A DNA stretch of 64,000 nt. It comes from Hymenobacter sedentarius. Lineage in GTDB: Bacteria > Bacteroidota > Bacteroidia > Cytophagales > Hymenobacteraceae. Shown one piece after another: positions 52,077-59,891 of this stretch. The notes under the pieces were generated by a model. That model did not search any database. It saw nothing but the letters and a program-made list of their open reading frames with translations, and was not told where the DNA came from. Location: assembly GCF_001507645.1 (NCBI RefSeq), contig NZ_CP013909.1, positions 4,804,853 through 4,868,852 of the forward strand, written 5' to 3'. Position numbers and translations under genes: made by a program. The number at the start of each line of letters is the position of its first letter. The stretch's first letter is position 1.

Positions 52077-52480
52077 CGCTGCTTGAATTCCTGATGGTCC
52101 CGAATATAATCAGCCTCGTCAAACGGGTGCGAGGCCAGTACCAGCTGCACCGCCGAGTGCGAATATTGCAGGGTATGCCAGGCACACGGCGGCACGTACA
52201 ACCCAACATAGGGGTCTTCGAGCCGGAACAGCTGGATTTCTCCGTTGGCCAGCTCCGTGGTTACCAGAATTCGCCCGGCGGCGGCAATAAGGACCTGTTC
52301 GGTGGCGTGGTGAGCATGCCGGCCACGCACGATGCTTTCCGGCGTGTAGTACGTCCAGAAAATGCGCTTTACCTCAAATGGGACTACTTTCTGCTGCTCA
52401 ACCACGGATATGTAGCCAATGGTCGGGTCTCCCAACTTTGGTAGTTGAATGAGTTGCGGGGCGGTCATATACATGGGCAA
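52058..52480 (-). CDS. dTDP-4-keto-6-deoxyhexose 3,4-ketoisomerase, FdtA/QdtA-like
   Basis: A 140-residue cupin of the WxcM-like family. It moves the keto group from C4 to C3 of dTDP-4-keto-6-deoxyglucose before transamination. Key features are VPFEVKRIFWTYY, the catalytic His pair region VRGRHAHHATEQVLI, and CAWHTLQYS. Start could be 52480 or ATG 52468 (MTAPQLIQ); the latter is closer to the family. Downstream genes provide acetyltransferase and aminotransferase steps, forming a compact amino-sugar cassette. Confidence 0.9.
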   Translation of the reverse strand: MPMYMTAPQLIQLPKLGDPTIGYISVVEQQKVVPFEVKRIFWTYYTPESIVRGRHAHHATEQVLIAAAGRILVTTELANGEIQLFRLEDPYVGLYVPPCAWHTLQYSHSAVQLVLASHPFDEADYIRDHQEFKQRWKAPS

Positions 52481-52904
52481 TTAATCGGTTCGCTGAATGC
52501 CTGGGAATCGCCCGGTGCTGCAACGCGGGGGAATAGGAAAGTTGCGGGTGTCTCTACTAAGCCTACAACGGCAGCCAAGCGTTGACGGTAAAGGGACACA
52601 AAGTATAAGGAGCCACGCATTGCCGCATGGCTCCTTTACCTTTTTGCATTTTACTCATATCAATCACCCGGGGGGGGGAACCGATAGTCCGGCTGAAGTA
52701 CTAAACTTATGGCTCCGCATCTGCCCCGTAGCTGGACCGTACATCAAGCCAGTCTGAGCCGTACGTGCCCCGAGAGCTAGTTTGCTGCTATCGACTTGTT
52801 TTATTCCAAAAATCACCTTCTGCGTCAACTACTTCTTTTTTGAACTGAACAAAGTCACCGAGCTTCTCAAAGCAGGCATTTGCGACGGTTGGGCTAGGCA
52901 AACT
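52481..52904. other. 424-nt intergenic region
   Basis: No gene supported. It holds the hairpin at 52607-52636 and a run of nine G at 52670-52678. The open frames here do not resemble genes. Confidence 0.7.
52607..52636. terminator. Hairpin downstream of the UDP-xylose synthase gene
   Basis: Arms AAGGAGCCA (52607-52615) and TGGCTCCTT (52628-52636). A T-rich tail follows on the plus strand and a weaker one on the minus strand, so it could end the uxs transcript. Confidence 0.5.
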
Positions 52905-53852
52905 CTACTTCACGTGCTCCTTAAAGTACTCCAGCGTACGGCGCAGGCCCTCGGCACGGTCTACCTTAGGTTCCCAGCCCAGTATTTCCTTGGCCTTGGT
53001 AATATCCGGCTTGCGCTTCATGGGGTCGTTTTCGGGCAGGGCCTGGTAGGTAGGTTTAAACTCGACGCCGGTGAGGCGGGCAATTTCTTCACCGAACTCC
53101 TTGATGGTGATTTCGTCGGGGTTACCGATATTTACGGGCAACGGGTAATTGCTGAGCAGCAGGCGGTAGATTCCTTCTACCAGGTCGTCGACATAGCAGA
53201 ACGAGCGGGTCTGCATGCCGTCGCCAAATACGGTGAGATTTTCGCCGCGCAGGGCCTGCGAGAGGAACGCGGGCAATACGCGGCCGTCGTCGAGGCGCAT
53301 GCGCGGGCCGTAGGTATTGAAAATACGTATGATGCGGGTTTCCAGGCCGTGGTGGTTGTGGTAAGCCATGGTGATGGCTTCCTGGAAGCGCTTGGCTTCG
53401 TCGTAGCAACCGCGAGGACCCACGGGGTTTACGTTGCCAAAGTATTCCTCCACCTGCGGATGAACCTCGGGGTCGCCGTAAACCTCCGAGGTGCTGGCAA
53501 TCAGCATGCGGGCGCCCTTCACGCGGGCAAGGCCCAGTAGGTTGTGCGTGCCGAGCGAGCCCACTTTCAGGGTCTGAATCGGAATCTTGAGGTAGTCAAT
53601 CGGCGAGGCCGGCGAGGCAAAGTGCAGGATGTAATCGAGCTTACCAGGCACGAACACAAACTTGCTCACATCAGCATGGTGAAATTCGAAATCCTTATTA
53701 CCAAAAAGGTGCTCAATATTCTGGAGCGAACCGGTAATGAGGTTATCCATCGCAATGACGTGATAACCCTCGGCCAGAAACCGGTCGCAGAGATGGGAAC
53801 CTAGGAAACCAGCTCCGCCGGTTATAAGGACGCGTTTTTTTTCTTCAGACAT
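52905..53852 (-). CDS. uxs: UDP-glucuronate decarboxylase (UDP-xylose synthase)
   Basis: Forms UDP-xylose from UDP-glucuronate with bound NAD. The 315-residue extended SDR has ITGGAGFLGSHL, the segment HFASPASPIDY, STSEVYGDP, the family's GPRGCYDEAKR (Tyr-x3-Lys) and RIFNTYGPRM. It lies 62 nt downstream of ugd, which supplies its substrate, so the two form a short pathway. Several features (GPRGCYDEAKR in particular) favour UXS over other UDP-sugar epimerases. Confidence 0.93.
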   Translation of the reverse strand: MSEEKKRVLITGGAGFLGSHLCDRFLAEGYHVIAMDNLITGSLQNIEHLFGNKDFEFHHADVSKFVFVPGKLDYILHFASPASPIDYLKIPIQTLKVGSLGTHNLLGLARVKGARMLIASTSEVYGDPEVHPQVEEYFGNVNPVGPRGCYDEAKRFQEAITMAYHNHHGLETRIIRIFNTYGPRMRLDDGRVLPAFLSQALRGENLTVFGDGMQTRSFCYVDDLVEGIYRLLLSNYPLPVNIGNPDEITIKEFGEEIARLTGVEFKPTYQALPENDPMKRKPDITKAKEILGWEPKVDRAEGLRRTLEYFKEHVK

Positions 53853-53914
53853 TATAGAAACTTCAGGCCGCGACTAGTCAGCAGCAGACTTAAATAATTT
53901 GTATTGACGCAGGT

Positions 53915-55291
53915 TTAGCTGGCTGCTGAAACTTTATTAGCAGTAATCGAGTCATTCAATGGCTCGCGATGTTCTGTTCTCACACCAATGCAGTGATAGG
54001 CAAATCCCAGTTCTTTCAATTCGCTGGCTTCGTAAATATTACGGCCATCGAATATAACTTTTTGTTTCATTAGGCGGGCTACTACCTCAAAATTGGGAGC
54101 GCGGAAATCGGGCCATTCTGTCACCACCAACAATGCATCTGCATCAATGAGGGCCGCAAACTCGTCTTTGGCGTAAACGATAGAGTCGCCAAGGGAATGG
54201 CGTGCCTCGGGCATTGCCACTGGGTCATAAGCTGTGACAGTGCAACCTGCAGCCAGTAGCTTTTCGATTATGACCAAAGACGGGGCTTCGCGCATGTCGT
54301 CGGTTTTGGGCTTAAAGGAAAGGCCCCACACTGCCATTTTCAGGCCGCGCAGTTCACCTCCAAAATGCCGGCTTACTTTATCGAAGAGCACGGACTTTTG
54401 TTGCTCGTTTACGCTTTCAACCGCCTGCAGCACCTGCATTTTATAGCCATTTTCCTGAGCTGTTTTAATCAGGGCCTTCACATCTTTCGGAAAGCAGGAG
54501 CCACCGTAGCCAATGCCAGGGTATATAAACTTGGTACCAATGCGCGCGTCGGAGCCAATGCCTTGACGCACTTTATTGACGTCAGCACCCATGATTTCGC
54601 ACAGGTTCGCCACGTCGTTCATGAAGCTGATTTTCGTAGCCAGCATGGAGTTGGCTGCATACTTGGTCATTTCAGCCGAGGGAATGTCCATGAAAATGAT
54701 GGGGTGGCCGTTGAGTAGGAAAGGCTTGTAAAGGCGGCGCATTACCTCTTCGGCCCGCTCGGAAGCTACACCCACCACAATGCGGTCGGGCTTGAGGAAG
54801 TCATCAATAGCGGCACCTTCCTTTAAGAACTCGGGGTTGGATGCCACATCGAATTCAATGTCGGCTCCGCGCTTGGCCAGTGCTTGTTCAATTTCGGCGC
54901 GCACCTTGGCCGCTGTACCTACTGGCACTGTGCTTTTGGTTACGATAACGCCGTAGCTTTTCATGTTTTCGCCGATGCCACGAGCTACCGCAAGGACATA
55001 TTTCAGGTCAGCAGATCCATCTTCACCGGGAGGAGTGCCAACTGCAATAAAAGCCACATCACAATCCTGGATGGCTTCAGCTAAGTTGGTAGAAAACTGC
55101 AAACGTCCCTTTTCAACATTGCGGCTCACCATTTCTTCCAAACCAGGCTCATAAATGGGAAGAATGCCCTGGTGCAGGTTATCTATCTTTTTTTGGTCGA
55201 TATCGATGCAGGTGACGTCGATGCCTACTTCCGCAAAGCATGTACCTGTTACCAGACCAACATAGCCGGTGCCTACAATTGCTATTTTCAT
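53915..55291 (-). CDS. ugd: UDP-glucose 6-dehydrogenase
   Basis: Oxidises UDP-glucose to UDP-glucuronate with two NAD. The 458-residue protein starts with the NAD loop IVGTGYVGLVTG, has VTKSTVPVGT, NPEFLKEG, and the catalytic Cys in YGGSCFPKD. Length is normal. It precedes uxs, so the product may feed either glucuronate or xylose incorporation. A TAnnTTTG box lies 39 nt upstream of the ATG. Confidence 0.97.
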   Translation of the reverse strand: MKIAIVGTGYVGLVTGTCFAEVGIDVTCIDIDQKKIDNLHQGILPIYEPGLEEMVSRNVEKGRLQFSTNLAEAIQDCDVAFIAVGTPPGEDGSADLKYVLAVARGIGENMKSYGVIVTKSTVPVGTAAKVRAEIEQALAKRGADIEFDVASNPEFLKEGAAIDDFLKPDRIVVGVASERAEEVMRRLYKPFLLNGHPIIFMDIPSAEMTKYAANSMLATKISFMNDVANLCEIMGADVNKVRQGIGSDARIGTKFIYPGIGYGGSCFPKDVKALIKTAQENGYKMQVLQAVESVNEQQKSVLFDKVSRHFGGELRGLKMAVWGLSFKPKTDDMREAPSLVIIEKLLAAGCTVTAYDPVAMPEARHSLGDSIVYAKDEFAALIDADALLVVTEWPDFRAPNFEVVARLMKQKVIFDGRNIYEASELKELGFAYHCIGVRTEHREPLNDSITANKVSAAS

Positions 55292-55329
55292 AAGTTGCCT
55301 TAACCAGTGAGATTAATGAATCAATAGAG

Positions 55330-55337
55330 CAAATTTA
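55330..55337 (-). promoter_or_regulatory. -7 box (TAAATTTG) upstream of ugd
   Basis: Minus-strand TAAATTTG matches TAnnTTTG and is 39 nt before the ugd ATG. It suggests that ugd-uxs has its own promoter. Confidence 0.5.
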
Positions 55338-55434
55338 GCCTTCCGAAGTTCATTTGGTTTAAATCGTGTTTATAAGCATACTGCTTTTGACAAGCAGTCC
55401 TACTTCCAACATCTTGGAAACAAACATATCACAG

Positions 55435-57024
55435 TTACAATTTGGCGCTAACAATCCGGAAGTTAATATCATGCTTTTGGAAGAGTACACGCTGGGCGGG
55501 GCTGTGGCCTTCAAACTGATAAGGCGTGTATTTCATAAAATAGGGCACTGAAGCCACTACACTTCCTGCATTAGCCGGAGGAGCTTGATAACAGCTTATG
55601 GGATAGAGATACGCAAAATTTACGAGTTGGTACTTGGGAGCGTCAAATGTGCCCTTGTCACGGATACGAGGGCCAAACAAGCGGTAGTACACCACTCCTT
55701 TGTCACACCCAGTGATGTCAATTCCAGCTATCTGTCGAGCATCTTGGATACCAAAGTCATACACGACATCGCTAGGGTAGTTTACGAAGCGGTAGGCACT
55801 GTCGAAGGCACCGAAATGCCACAGCGCAAGAGCCCAGCCACTTATCAGTAAAAAAGTTTTGCTCTGTTGCCAGTGGCTGGCGGCACTGTGCAAAGCGAAT
55901 ATGCCACCGAGGATAATGAGTGGAACGAAGAAATGCAGGATTCGGCCGTAAAAGACCAGTTTATGTGCAAACTGAACGGCTACCGCATAGCCCAGCCACG
56001 CCATAAAGCCGATAGAAAGTAATGCGCTGACGTCAAGAGCATACTCTGATTCCGGGATATACTGTGCAGTAGCTGCCTGCAGTTGACGGATGCTTAACAG
56101 AAGTCCTGCCACAAAAAGCCCTAATAGTCCTACCCCTAACCACCCTTCTACCTCCCAGAAGTAGTGGCATATGAAGCTAAACCCTTCTTCAAAGCTACCT
56201 TGGGTTACAGTGGTGGCTATGTAGCGGCTGCTTGCCAGGTAGGAAGTATCTGAGAGTTGGGCCAAAGCCTCAAAGAGGACAAGTACTGCTACCAGCCCGG
56301 TCAACTGCGCGGCTAATGGTCGAAAGGAAACGGGTTTGTTGGTATGTCCACTTTTGATTCTTGGGGGTATAGCCATCCACACGGTGAGCGCCAGAAGGAC
56401 TGCCGGTCCCATAAAATAGCCTGGGTACACTGCATAGCTCATCCCCGAAATCAGCCCAACCCACCAATATCGTTTGATGGGCCTTTTCTTGGCAGGTGAT
56501 AACAAGAGCCACAATGCCAAGAGAAAGAAAAAGAGGGAGTGGTCGTAGGGCAGGATGTGGCGCAGGTACAGATTGGTGTTCACCAGGCTTGAATACAGGG
56601 CGACACCCAGCAATGCAAAACTGACCGGGAAGAACCGCCGATAAATCCGGTACAGCAGCAGCATGTCCAGGCTCATGATGAGCACGTTGAACACCTGCGG
56701 TACCTGTAAGGAGGGCGGTGCGTTGGGATTGAGCTTGAAAAGCACGAGTAGTGCCGCCTGCCCCAGGCCGGGGATGACGCGCCACAGGCCGTCGCCGGGG
56801 CGGGCTCCCATGGAGTTGATGGCTTGCAGGAACTCCCTCACATGCCCTTCGCTGAGCGCGCGTAGGCCCAACATGGCGGTGACGTAGCGCTGCTCGTCGA
56901 CAAAGGCCATGGTGCCCTTGCCGATTAAACTGAGCCGTACCACGGTGAGCACCAAGCCCGCCAATAGCCCAAGCTGCTGGAGCCGGCCCAATCGCTGCCA
57001 CCAGTGCAGCCCGCGTCTCAGCAC
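55435..57024 (-). CDS. Polytopic membrane glycosyltransferase-like protein (GT39/GT83-like)
   Basis: About 529 residues with around 11 hydrophobic helices and a C-terminal extracytoplasmic domain. The start is a GTG at 57024 (reading VLRRGLHWWQRL), 4 nt after the asnB stop; the longer frame overlaps asnB. After the first helix comes FVDEQRYVTAMLGLRALSEG, with the acidic pair seen near the first loop of GT-C enzymes. It would use polyprenyl-phosphate sugars on the periplasmic side. Family assignment is uncertain; it might alternatively be a polymerase. Confidence 0.65.
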   Translation of the reverse strand: MLRRGLHWWQRLGRLQQLGLLAGLVLTVVRLSLIGKGTMAFVDEQRYVTAMLGLRALSEGHVREFLQAINSMGARPGDGLWRVIPGLGQAALLVLFKLNPNAPPSLQVPQVFNVLIMSLDMLLLYRIYRRFFPVSFALLGVALYSSLVNTNLYLRHILPYDHSLFFFLLALWLLLSPAKKRPIKRYWWVGLISGMSYAVYPGYFMGPAVLLALTVWMAIPPRIKSGHTNKPVSFRPLAAQLTGLVAVLVLFEALAQLSDTSYLASSRYIATTVTQGSFEEGFSFICHYFWEVEGWLGVGLLGLFVAGLLLSIRQLQAATAQYIPESEYALDVSALLSIGFMAWLGYAVAVQFAHKLVFYGRILHFFVPLIILGGIFALHSAASHWQQSKTFLLISGWALALWHFGAFDSAYRFVNYPSDVVYDFGIQDARQIAGIDITGCDKGVVYYRLFGPRIRDKGTFDAPKYQLVNFAYLYPISCYQAPPANAGSVVASVPYFMKYTPYQFEGHSPAQRVLFQKHDINFRIVSAKL

Positions 57025-57028
57025 GACC

Positions 57029-58933
57029 TTAGGCCATGTACTGCTTCCACCAGGTCTGGAACACGATGAGGCCCCAGATGCGGGCGTGCACGTCTCCCGG
57101 GCTGCGCGAAAACAGCTGGGTTTTGAGTGCGCGAACCGCCGTGACATCAAATATGCCCTGGCTTTCGATGAACTCGTCGCGCAGCAGGTCGTTCTCAATT
57201 AGGGAGCGCAGCTCGCCGCGCATCCACTTGAGCAAAGGCACCTCGAAGCCGTGCTTGGGTCTGTCGTAGAGCTCGGCGGGGAGCTCGGAACGGAAGGCAT
57301 CCTGCACGATTTTCTTTTTCATCGTGGCATCTACCTTGCTGCTTACGGGCAGGGAGAAGGCGAAGTTCACGACTTTGTAGTCCAGGAAGGGCGTGCGCAC
57401 TTCTAGGGAGTTGGCCATGCTCATCATGTCTACTTTGGTGAGCATGTCGTAGGGCAGCACCAGGGTCATATCGGTGAGCAGCACCTCGTTGAGGTCGCCA
57501 TCGGCATGCAGGTGCTCCAAGATGTCCTTGCGGCGCTTGGCCAAGGCTTTCTTGCCCACTTTGCGGCGACTTTCGGCGCTGAGCAGGTTGCGGGCATCGG
57601 TGGCTGAGGCGAAGGAAGCCCAGTCCCAGTACCGGTCTTTCACGCCGGCCAGCATGCCGCGCGAGAAGCGCTGCAGCTGCCGCACGCGGTTGCCCAGGAA
57701 GGAATTGCGCGACTTGGGCAGCACGTCCCACAGGAAATTCAGCCCCGTTACGGCTTCGGCCTTGAAGCCGCCCTGCCGCACCTTAAACTCGCCCATGTGC
57801 TTGTTGTAGCCGCCGAACATTTCGTCGGCGCCGTCGCCGCTCAGGGCCACGGTTACCTTTTGGCGGGTGCGCTGGCTCAGGATGTACACGGCCAGGGCCG
57901 ACGAGTCGGCAAACGGCTCATCCAGGTACGAGAGCATGTCGTGGATGTGCTCGTACAGGTCGTTGTTGGTCAGCGAGAACACCGTGTGGTTGGTGTTGTG
58001 GCGGGCCGCTACCAGGTTGGCATACTTGGTTTCGTCAAAGAAGGGCTCGTCTTTAAAGCCGATGCTGAACGTGTTGAGGTGGGGCGTGTGGCGGGCGGCC
58101 AGGGCCGTAATCACGCTCGAGTCGATGCCCCCGCTCAGGAAAGCGCCCAGGGGCACGTCGGCCACGAGGCGGCGCTGCACGGCGCCGTCCATCAGCTCAA
58201 CCAGCTTTTTTTGCTGCTGCTCGTAGCTGAGCTTATTTTTGGCAACCTTTTTTGGGTCGTAAGGAATTTTATACCACGCCTTGCCCACTACCTTGTTGTC
58301 TTTGATGTAGAGGTAATGGCCGGGCAGCATTTTCTTCACGCCCTTGAAAATGCTGGCCGGGCCGGGGATGTAGTTGAGCTGTAAATACTGGCTCAGGGCC
58401 ACGTAATCGAGCTTGCGGGGCACACCCAGCGCCATCATCGACTTCATTTCCGAAGCGAAAAACAGCTTGTCTTCGTCGCGGTAGATGAGCAAGGGCTTCA
58501 CCCCGTACCGGTCGCGGGCAATAAAAAGGGAATTTTCCTCTTTATCGAAGATGGCGAGGGCAAAAAAGCCGTTCAGCTTCTTGATAAACCCGCGTCCTTC
58601 GGTGATGTACAGCTGCAGAATGACCTCGGTATCGGTCTGCGAGTGGAACTGACAGCCGCGCTTCACCAGCTTCTCGCGGAGCTCCCGAAAGTTGAAAATC
58701 TCGCCGTTGAAGACAATCGTGTACCGGCCGGCGGCATCGGACATGGGCTGGTTACCGTCGGCCGACAGGTCGAGGATGGCCAGCCGCCGAAAGCCCAGTC
58801 CGCACTGGTCGTACACGAAGTGGCCCTCCGAATCGGGACCGCGGCGAATGATGGCGTCGGTAGACGCTTGCAGGTTGGCCAGTGACTGACGACCTGTTTC
58901 CGTAAAGGCAAATACTCCAGTTATTCCGCACAT
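57029..58933 (-). CDS. asnB: Asparagine synthase-type glutamine amidotransferase
   Basis: A 634-residue enzyme: N-terminal Ntn glutaminase domain beginning MCGITGVFAF, with Cys2 as nucleophile, which fixes the start at 58933, then RRGPDSEG and FNGEIFNF. The C-terminal synthetase domain has the PP-loop LSGGIDSSVIT and the later ALSGDGADEMFGGY. In polysaccharide loci such proteins may amidate uronic acids rather than aspartate; the adjacency to ugd is suggestive but not proof. It is first in the 58.9-55.4 kb pair with the membrane protein (4-nt gap). Confidence 0.93.
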   Translation of the reverse strand: MCGITGVFAFTETGRQSLANLQASTDAIIRRGPDSEGHFVYDQCGLGFRRLAILDLSADGNQPMSDAAGRYTIVFNGEIFNFRELREKLVKRGCQFHSQTDTEVILQLYITEGRGFIKKLNGFFALAIFDKEENSLFIARDRYGVKPLLIYRDEDKLFFASEMKSMMALGVPRKLDYVALSQYLQLNYIPGPASIFKGVKKMLPGHYLYIKDNKVVGKAWYKIPYDPKKVAKNKLSYEQQQKKLVELMDGAVQRRLVADVPLGAFLSGGIDSSVITALAARHTPHLNTFSIGFKDEPFFDETKYANLVAARHNTNHTVFSLTNNDLYEHIHDMLSYLDEPFADSSALAVYILSQRTRQKVTVALSGDGADEMFGGYNKHMGEFKVRQGGFKAEAVTGLNFLWDVLPKSRNSFLGNRVRQLQRFSRGMLAGVKDRYWDWASFASATDARNLLSAESRRKVGKKALAKRRKDILEHLHADGDLNEVLLTDMTLVLPYDMLTKVDMMSMANSLEVRTPFLDYKVVNFAFSLPVSSKVDATMKKKIVQDAFRSELPAELYDRPKHGFEVPLLKWMRGELRSLIENDLLRDEFIESQGIFDVTAVRALKTQLFSRSPGDVHARIWGLIVFQTWWKQYMA

Positions 58934-58942
58934 AGTAGCTCG

Positions 58943-58950
58943 CAAAAGTA
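58943..58950 (-). promoter_or_regulatory. -7 box (TACTTTTG) upstream of asnB
   Basis: Minus-strand TACTTTTG fits TAnnTTTG, 10 nt upstream of the ATG, giving a very short leader. It starts the asnB-membrane protein unit. Confidence 0.55.
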
Positions 58951-59128
58951 CGCCCCCGCAACCTAAAGCACAGCCACGGGGTATTGTCAGCGGCGCAAAT
59001 AGCCGCCAATTCTATTCAATTGCCGCGTTTACGCATTTCCATTCGGCACGGCTGACCTCACGTTGGCCCAGTTTGCCCGCGCAGCGGGCCCGCTTCTTCA
59101 CTCTGTTTCCTTCTTTTTCTTACCCGCC

Positions 59129-59626
59129 ATGAACATCGACGAACAATTCCAAGCCGCCGCCGAAAAAGTTAACAACCTGCCTCCAAACATAGCCGCGGCT
59201 TACATGACGGAGCTCTACGGCCTCTACAAGCAGGCCACCCAAGGCGACGTAAACATGAAAGCCGGTGAGGTAGACCCCAACGCTGCCGACCAGCCCGACG
59301 GCCAGGCCGGCCTTTCGCAAGCCCAATGGGACTCGTGGAATCAATTTAAGGGCCTTCCCGAGGAAGAAGCCAAACGGCGCTACATAGCCCGGGCCGCAGA
59401 AATCAACGGTGGCGACGATGAAGGTGCCCCCACCAACACCGTTCCCACCGACGCCGCCACCAATGCCCCGGCCGGAGATTCCGATAGCCCCACCGATAAT
59501 ACCACCACGGCGCACCAGCCCAACCAAGGGCCCGGCCAAAGCACCACGGGCGGGCTGCAAGGTGACATCACGCTGGGGGCTCCCTACGGCGGCGAAGACC
59601 TACTTAAAGGCCAGCAGTCGAAGTAA
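59129..59626 (+). CDS. Acyl-CoA-binding protein domain with long low-complexity tail
   Basis: 165 residues from ATG 59129 (MNIDEQFQAAAEKV). Residues 1 to about 85 fit the ACBP four-helix fold: FQAAAEKVNNLPP, ELYGLYKQATQGDVN, QAQWDSWNQFKGLPEEEAKRRYI. The remaining 80 residues are rich in Asp, Pro, Thr and Gly, probably disordered, and without a signal or membrane segment. It would bind long-chain acyl-CoA esters in the cytoplasm. Bacterial ACBP proteins are uncommon. A start at 59063 would add a chance hydrophobic leader. Confidence 0.88.
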   Translation: MNIDEQFQAAAEKVNNLPPNIAAAYMTELYGLYKQATQGDVNMKAGEVDPNAADQPDGQAGLSQAQWDSWNQFKGLPEEEAKRRYIARAAEINGGDDEGAPTNTVPTDAATNAPAGDSDSPTDNTTTAHQPNQGPGQSTTGGLQGDITLGAPYGGEDLLKGQQSK

Positions 59627-59663
59627 GGACGCCTCGCTGCATTGCCGAATATTGTTTCTTGAA

Positions 59664-59700
59664 CACAAAGCCAGCTCCCCTCAGGGCCGGCTTTGTTTTT
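59664..59700 (+). terminator. Terminator downstream of the ACBP gene
   Basis: Hairpin ACAAAGCC... (59664-59674) with ...GGCTTTGT (59688-59695) followed by TTTTT on the plus strand, 38 nt after the stop codon. A typical rho-independent terminator. Confidence 0.88.
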
Positions 59701-59891
59701 ATCGCCTGAACGCAATTTCTTCCCGGCCAAGAAGCAGTATATATTCAGTTCAAGAATAGTTGAGGAGGCATGGCCATTACCCAAAAGCGAGCAGCAGCCC
59801 CGGCGACACCAACCGGAGCCAATTGCGCAGTATACTTGCCAATCGGAACAGTAGCTCCACTCCTCCCTGTATCGTTGGCTTCTTCGCTTTT

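Noticed and set aside
52670..52678. Run of nine G between fdtA and uxs
   Set aside because: Outside any gene and far from starts; no sign that it controls expression.
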